DNA from: an uncultured Hyphomicrobiales bacterium
GTDB lineage: Bacteria > Pseudomonadota > Alphaproteobacteria > Rhizobiales > Beijerinckiaceae
NCBI GenBank assembly: GCA_903916165.1
Contig: CAIWVR010000053.1
Span: forward strand, 1-18,375
Direction: 5' to 3'
Length of the DNA stretch: 18,375 bases
Shown here: piece by piece, positions 14,203 to 18,375 of the stretch
How the letters are laid out: each line of letters begins with the position of its first letter
Position numbering within the stretch: position 1 is the first letter of the stretch
Program-made: the position numbers and the translations under genes
Notes under the pieces: generated by a model
Databases searched by the model: none
The model's input: only the letters and a program-made list of their open reading frames with translations
Told to the model about the DNA's origin: nothing

Positions 14203-15183
14203 CTAGCGGACCAGTTTGACGCCCGAGTCCTGCAGAATGCCGCGCATCTGCACTTCCGTTTGCGTCAGGAATTCGGTGGTTTGCCGGGGTCCCAGGACTT
14301 TCTCCTCGAACAGGCCGTCACGCACGAATTTCTGCCAGCCGGGTGATTGCGCGACCTTCAGCATCAGCTCTTCGTAATATTTCAGCACGTCGGGCGCCAT
14401 GCCGGGGGGGCCAATAAGCCCGCGCGGCTGCGGCGGGTTGGGCACGTCGAAGCCGGCTTCCTTCAGGGTCGGAATATCCTTGAAGTCGGGCAAGCGCGCG
14501 TCGGTCACCTGCGCGACAGCACGGATTTTCCCGGAGCGGATGAGTTCGCCTGCTTCAGCCGGTTCGATCACCATCGCATCGACATGGCCACCAAGCAGCG
14601 CCGAGATGCGCTCGCCACCGGACGGGAAAGAGATGAACGCCCAGCGCGCGCCGGTCTTGGCCTGCAGGACGGTGCGCACGAGCGCGTCGCGGGCAAGCGG
14701 CGAGCCGCCCGATTGTTTCATTTTACCTGGATTGGCCTTGGCCGCCTCAATGAAATCACCCAACGTCTTGAAGGGCGAATCCGCCCGCACCGCGATCAGC
14801 GCTGGCTCCAGCAGCATGAGGCTGATCGGCGTCAATTCCCGAATGGAAATGTTGGCTTCCTGCTGGACCAGCGGGTTCGTGATCCAGACGCTCGTGAAAA
14901 TGCCGATGACATGAGGGTCGCCTTTTTTGTCGGCGAGATAGGAGGCCGCTGACGCGCCTCCGCCGCCGACCTTGTTGCTGATCTGGATGCGCACCGGCGA
15001 GAGTTTTGCGTCGTCGATCGCGGCGATGAGCGCGCGGCCCATCACGTCATTGCCGCCGCCGGGGCCCGAATGAACCACAAGTTCGATGGGACGTGTCGGC
15101 TTGAACTCCGCCTGTGCGACCAGTGGCAGCACCATAATGGCGGTCAGCGCCAGACTTGCTTTCAATATGTTTCGCTTGTTCAT
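14203..15183 (-). CDS. tctC: TctC-type binding protein of a tripartite tricarboxylate transporter
   Basis: The 326-residue protein is the periplasmic receptor of the TTT system encoded with it. A Sec signal peptide is cleaved probably after AQA at 25. Family motifs are GPGGGNDVMGRAL, NKVGGGGASA, ADSPFKTLGDF and LIGPPGMAPDV. It delivers a substrate, usually a di- or tricarboxylate such as citrate or an aromatic acid, to the TctAB membrane pair. The AAAGGAAA site six bases before the ATG supports the start. The gene is last in the minus-strand operon, 32 bases after tctA, and is followed by a GC-rich hairpin. It differs clearly from the three binding proteins at 9405-12895 and has much higher GC. 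The substrate is not deducible. Confidence 0.92.
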   Translation of the reverse strand: MNKRNILKASLALTAIMVLPLVAQAEFKPTRPIELVVHSGPGGGNDVMGRALIAAIDDAKLSPVRIQISNKVGGGGASAASYLADKKGDPHVIGIFTSVWITNPLVQQEANISIRELTPISLMLLEPALIAVRADSPFKTLGDFIEAAKANPGKMKQSGGSPLARDALVRTVLQAKTGARWAFISFPSGGERISALLGGHVDAMVIEPAEAGELIRSGKIRAVAQVTDARLPDFKDIPTLKEAGFDVPNPPQPRGLIGPPGMAPDVLKYYEELMLKVAQSPGWQKFVRDGLFEEKVLGPRQTTEFLTQTEVQMRGILQDSGVKLVR

Positions 15184-15215
15184 CGCGTTTCCTTTGATTG
15201 CCAGTTTTTACATGG

Positions 15216-16715
15216 TCAGCTAGCCGATTGCTTCAAGGCCCGGAACCGGGGAAGCAGCGGCAGGAAGAGGACGGCGATCGCGCAGGCGATCATCACGGCC
15301 GAGATCGGTCGGGAAAACAGGATTGAAAGATCCCCTTGCGACATCATCAGCGATTGGCGCAACGCGCGTTCCATGGCGTCGCCGAGCACAAAGCCGAGCA
15401 CGAGCGGCGCGACAGGGAACTTCAGCCGCGACATGGCGTAGCCAAGCAAGCCAAAACCCGCGAGGAGCATGACGTCGAAGATGCGGCCCGCAACCGAATA
15501 GGCCCCGATCACCGAGACGCCGAGGATCAGCGGGTGAAGGACATAGACCGGAATTCGAAGGATTTGTGCGAAGAGCGGCACCATCGGAAGGTTCAGGATC
15601 AGCAGCATCACATTGCCGATGTAGAGGCTCGCGACAAGGCCCCAGAACACGTCGGGTGATTCCGTCATCATCAGCGGGCCGGGCTTCACGCCCCACAGAA
15701 CGAGGGCCGAAAGCAGGATCGCCGTCGTGCCGCCGCCCGGGATGCCGAGTGTGAGAAGTGGAATCAGTGCGCCACCGGAATCAGCATTATTGGCGCCTTC
15801 CGGCGCCGCCACGCCCTCTGGCACGCCGGTGCCGAACTTCTCCGGGTGTTTTGAGAAGGCACGCTCGATTCCGTAGGAGATGAAGGACGCGATGCTTGCG
15901 CCAGCGCCCGGCAGCACGCCAATGACGAAGCCGACGATGGAGCCGTTGGCGAAGGCGAAGCGGCAGGCTTTCAGCTCTTCCCAGCTGGGAAGCAGATTTC
16001 GAAGACCTTTGGGGACCGGAAGTATTTGCGTCTCCTCATTCTCCGCGATGCTGTTCAACACTTCGGTGATCGCGAAGACGCCGATGGCGACGATCATGAA
16101 ATCGAGGCCTCTCAAGAGCGATGACTGGCCGAAGGAGAAGCGCGATTGCGACGTGAAGAGATCGGTGCCGATGGAGGTCAGCCACAGGCCGACAAGCAGG
16201 GCGATCAGACCCTTGACCAGGGAATCCCCCGCCAGCAGCACGACGAGGGCGAGACCGAGCGCCATCAGCGCGAAATATTCCGGCGACGAGAAGGACAGCG
16301 CGAAATCCGCCACGGTCGGCGCAACGAGGCTCAGCGCGACGATGCCGAAGGTGCCGGCGATGAAGGACGCAATCGCGGCAATGCCCAAAGCTGCCCCTGC
16401 ACGCCCCTTGCGCGCCATCTGGTAGCCATCCAGACAGGTCACGACCGATGATGATTCACCGGGCATGTTGAGGAGGATCGACGTTGTCGAGCCGCCATAT
16501 TTGGCACCGTAGTAAATGCCGGTCAGCATGATGATGCCGCTGGTTGGCGACATATTGTAGGTCATCGGGAGCAGCATCGCGATGGTGGCTGCGGGTCCGA
16601 GGCCCGGCAGAATTCCGACGACTGTGCCCAGAAAGCAGCCGACCAGGCACCAGAGAAGGTTTGCCGGCATGAGCGCGACTGAAAAGCCGTGCATGAGACC
16701 GCTGAAAACGTCCAT
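15216..16715 (-). CDS. tctA: TctA large permease of a tripartite tricarboxylate transporter
   Basis: The 499-residue protein is a full-length TctA, the large membrane subunit with about a dozen transmembrane segments. Characteristic parts are the N-terminal GILPGLGPAATIAMLLP loop, YYGAKYGGSTTSILLNMPGE at about 68-87, and a second GVLPGAGASIASF region near the middle, reflecting the family's internal repeat. It moves the substrate delivered by TctC, driven by an ion gradient. It starts only three bases after the stop of tctB, so translation is probably coupled. Nothing looks truncated or frameshifted. Confidence 0.95.
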   Translation of the reverse strand: MDVFSGLMHGFSVALMPANLLWCLVGCFLGTVVGILPGLGPAATIAMLLPMTYNMSPTSGIIMLTGIYYGAKYGGSTTSILLNMPGESSSVVTCLDGYQMARKGRAGAALGIAAIASFIAGTFGIVALSLVAPTVADFALSFSSPEYFALMALGLALVVLLAGDSLVKGLIALLVGLWLTSIGTDLFTSQSRFSFGQSSLLRGLDFMIVAIGVFAITEVLNSIAENEETQILPVPKGLRNLLPSWEELKACRFAFANGSIVGFVIGVLPGAGASIASFISYGIERAFSKHPEKFGTGVPEGVAAPEGANNADSGGALIPLLTLGIPGGGTTAILLSALVLWGVKPGPLMMTESPDVFWGLVASLYIGNVMLLILNLPMVPLFAQILRIPVYVLHPLILGVSVIGAYSVAGRIFDVMLLAGFGLLGYAMSRLKFPVAPLVLGFVLGDAMERALRQSLMMSQGDLSILFSRPISAVMIACAIAVLFLPLLPRFRALKQSAS

Positions 16716-16718
16716 GTT

Positions 16719-17189
16719 TCAGAACCCCATGAGGCCGGTGGGCAACGACACGTCGAGCGCCAAGCCGAAAACAACGTAAAAGCCGAGCGCGGAGAGTATA
16801 CTGGTGGTGGCGGCCGAAGCGAGCGTTCGGTGGAAGACAAAGCGCACGAGAAAGAAGGTCATCAGCGCGAAACTGAGATAAAAGCCGATCACGTTCATGA
16901 GCCCCGCGCAGACGGAGAAAACGACCCAGCTTGCCATGGCGCGGCCAAAGCCTGCCCAGTCGAAACTCTTTTTATCCACGCTCGAGAGGTCTGCGCGGAA
17001 GCGCGACACGATCAGGACAAGCGACAGGATGATCAGCGCGAGACCATAGCCGATGGGGAAGAAGCCCGGTCCCGGACCTTCCGGACCCATGACGTCCCAT
17101 TTTGATGCAGCGAGCGTGATGTAGACGCCGAGCGCCGCCGTGGCCGCTCCCGCGATCACATCGCCATCCTTGAAGAAACGCTTCTCCAT
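16719..17189 (-). CDS. tctB: TctB small permease of a tripartite tricarboxylate transporter
   Basis: The 156-residue protein has the TctB layout: a first membrane helix (DVIAGAATAALGVYITLA), the conserved GPGPGFFPIGYGLALI loop leading into the second helix, a soluble linker, then two or more C-terminal helices. It is the small integral-membrane partner of TctA. The start at 17189 lies close to an AAGGG stretch, which is rather near the ATG, so a slightly different start is possible. It follows the MmgE/PrpD gene by 22 bases and precedes tctA by three. Confidence 0.9.
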   Translation of the reverse strand: MEKRFFKDGDVIAGAATAALGVYITLAASKWDVMGPEGPGPGFFPIGYGLALIILSLVLIVSRFRADLSSVDKKSFDWAGFGRAMASWVVFSVCAGLMNVIGFYLSFALMTFFLVRFVFHRTLASAATTSILSALGFYVVFGLALDVSLPTGLMGF

Positions 17190-17211
17190 CCCTTGGCACT
17201 CTTTCTTCTGT

Positions 17212-18375
17212 TCAGGCCAGTGCGGCGATGAGTTCCCGCGTGTCTGTCATATCTTCGATATTCCAGCAGAGCGCCGCAAAAGCGCGCGCGCGATCGGCCC
17301 CGATGACAGGCGATGCATTGGCGATGCACTTGCCCTGAAGGGCTGCGTCCGCCATCGGATTTGCGAATGTTCCCGACGCATGTGGCACATGCACGTCAAA
17401 TGCGCGCCCGTCGCGCAGCAGGACGCTCGCACGCGCCTCGTCATTGCGAAGCCCCGCATCGCTGACGACCTCGACCTTGCGGCGAAGCGCGACGACATTG
17501 GCGTCGAGCGCTTTCTCATTGGTGTACTGGGCGATGCCCGCATCCTTGTCGATGAAGGCGACAGCCGCAGAATGGTAGATCGAGAATTTGGATTGCAAGC
17601 CGGTCTGGGGTTCCGCAAGGCCGGTGATGCGAACCGCGACATCGTTGACGCGCAGGCTGATCTTCTCGATCTCGGAGGAAACAGCGCCGCATTGTCGGGC
17701 GAGCGCGATCATCGCGTCGATTGCCGGGTGAAGGACGACGCCGCAAGCGTAGGGCTTGTGGCCGTTGCGCGTGATTTCGAACCGCTCGCCGAGGCCGTCC
17801 AGCATGCGTTCTGGTGCCGCCACGTTGGAATAGATCCGGCAAAAGCCGCGTTTTCCCTCGATAATCTCTTCCGAGGAATCGAAACCCTGCTGCGCGAGCA
17901 GTGCCGCCAGAACGCCATTGGCCGCCGCCTTGCCCGCATGGAACGATTTGCACATCGTGCCGCGATTTTGCTGCATGCCGGCCGCCTGCGTCGTCGCGAT
18001 GCCGAGCGCGTGCACCATCTGCCGGGCGTCGAGCCCGAGCAACCGCGCACAAGCTGCGCCCGCAGCGATGGAGCCCAGCGTGCCGGTGAGATGCCAGCCG
18101 CCATCGTGGTGGCCTGGCGCGGCCTGGCCTGCGCGCACGCCGGCCTCGAAGCCCACGGCATAGGCGGTCACCAGGTCGCGTCCGCTGAAGCCGCCCCGAT
18201 CAGCGAGCGCAAAAAGTGCGGCGAGAATGGGGGAGCTTGCATGCAGCACGACGCCGCCCATATGCGTGTCATCATAATCGAGAAGGTGACCCATCTGGCC
18301 GTTGACGGTCGCGGCCTCGATTGTGCCAATCTTGCATTGATGCCCCAGCACCGTCGCGCGCGGTGCATCGTTCAG
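17212..18375 (-). CDS. MmgE/PrpD family protein, 5' end beyond window
   Basis: The frame runs to the window edge, giving 387 visible residues of a family whose members have about 450, so perhaps 60-70 N-terminal residues are missing. Family marks are the ATVLG segment, NGQMGHLLDYDDTH (the conserved D-x-D-D region near the active site), GTLGSIAAGAACARLLGLD, MQQNRGTMCKSFHAGKAAANG and a C-terminal ADAALQGKC. Characterised relatives include 2-methylcitrate dehydratase (PrpD), cis-aconitate decarboxylase and iminodisuccinate epimerase, so a carboxylate dehydratase, decarboxylase or epimerase is expected. It is upstream of tctB, tctA and tctC on the same strand and is probably co-transcribed, suggesting it acts on the imported carboxylate. 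No 2-methylcitrate cycle partners are present, so it should not be called prpD. Confidence 0.9.
   Translation of the reverse strand: MNDAPRATVLGHQCKIGTIEAATVNGQMGHLLDYDDTHMGGVVLHASSPILAALFALADRGGFSGRDLVTAYAVGFEAGVRAGQAAPGHHDGGWHLTGTLGSIAAGAACARLLGLDARQMVHALGIATTQAAGMQQNRGTMCKSFHAGKAAANGVLAALLAQQGFDSSEEIIEGKRGFCRIYSNVAAPERMLDGLGERFEITRNGHKPYACGVVLHPAIDAMIALARQCGAVSSEIEKISLRVNDVAVRITGLAEPQTGLQSKFSIYHSAAVAFIDKDAGIAQYTNEKALDANVVALRRKVEVVSDAGLRNDEARASVLLRDGRAFDVHVPHASGTFANPMADAALQGKCIANASPVIGADRARAFAALCWNIEDMTDTRELIAALA

Noticed and set aside
14347..14952. A 201-codon plus-strand frame opposite tctC
   Set aside because: It is antisense to a clear TctC gene. Its arginine/histidine-rich composition is what GC-rich coding DNA gives on the other strand.
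15880..16425. A 181-codon plus-strand frame opposite tctA
   Set aside because: Antisense shadow of the well-supported TctA permease gene.
17194..17209. TGGCAC followed by CTTCT, like a sigma-54 promoter
   Set aside because: The GC element at -12 is missing and it lies in a 22-base gap inside an operon on the opposite strand.
1..18375. CRISPR arrays, tRNA or rRNA genes, and toxin-antitoxin or phage-defence genes
   Set aside because: I saw no regularly spaced repeats, no tRNA-like TTCGA arms in cloverleaf context, and no defence-type protein families anywhere in the window.

Overview
The window looks like accessory DNA from a Gram-negative proteobacterium, most likely an alphaproteobacterium of the Hyphomicrobiales type. 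This rests on moderately high GC, an IS66 relic of rhizobial style, an expanded set of Bug/TctC periplasmic binding proteins, and a palindrome resembling intergenic repeats I remember from Bradyrhizobium relatives. Taxonomy is an inference, not a reading. Composition is mosaic. Hand counts of single 60-base lines give about 60% GC near 2,300, 28% near 7,200, 45% near 10,100 and 68% near 16,200.

Region 1 (82-6481, + strand) is a tightly packed six-gene operon. It encodes an ornithine cyclodeaminase/mu-crystallin family protein, a small cupin, a molybdenum hydroxylase large subunit (xanthine dehydrogenase/CO dehydrogenase CoxL type), the two halves of a ComDE-like thiamine diphosphate 2-oxoacid decarboxylase, and an ATZ/TRZ-type metal-dependent amidohydrolase. 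Junctions are short or overlapping. The set reads as a catabolic pathway for a nitrogen-containing, probably cyclic, compound: hydroxylation or aldehyde oxidation, hydrolytic opening or deamination, 2-oxoacid decarboxylation and imine handling. I cannot name the substrate, and I do not recognise this gene combination as a described pathway.

Region 2 (6482-9404) is a decayed zone. It holds about 0.8 kb without a convincing gene, including an AT-rich patch, then the 3' end of a GDP-mannose 4,6-dehydratase gene, an apparently intact FkbM-family methyltransferase, about 0.65 kb of degraded sequence, and a frameshifted IS66 tnpB relic. It looks like leftovers of a surface-polysaccharide locus broken by mobile DNA.

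Region 3 (9405-13935) carries three secreted Bug/TctC-type solute-binding proteins. Two are tandem paralogues on the minus strand. The third is divergent on the plus strand and is followed by an amidohydrolase-2 family protein with a twin-arginine export signal. No membrane permease accompanies them. A perfect 19-bp palindrome lies in the divergent promoter region and is a good operator candidate.

Region 4 (14203-18375, minus strand) is a conventional tripartite tricarboxylate transporter operon in the order MmgE/PrpD family protein (cut by the window edge), TctB, TctA, TctC. It ends in a GC-rich hairpin and probably imports and processes a di- or tricarboxylate. Regions 3 and 4 converge at about 13936-14202, and region 4 might supply the permease that the binding proteins of region 3 lack.
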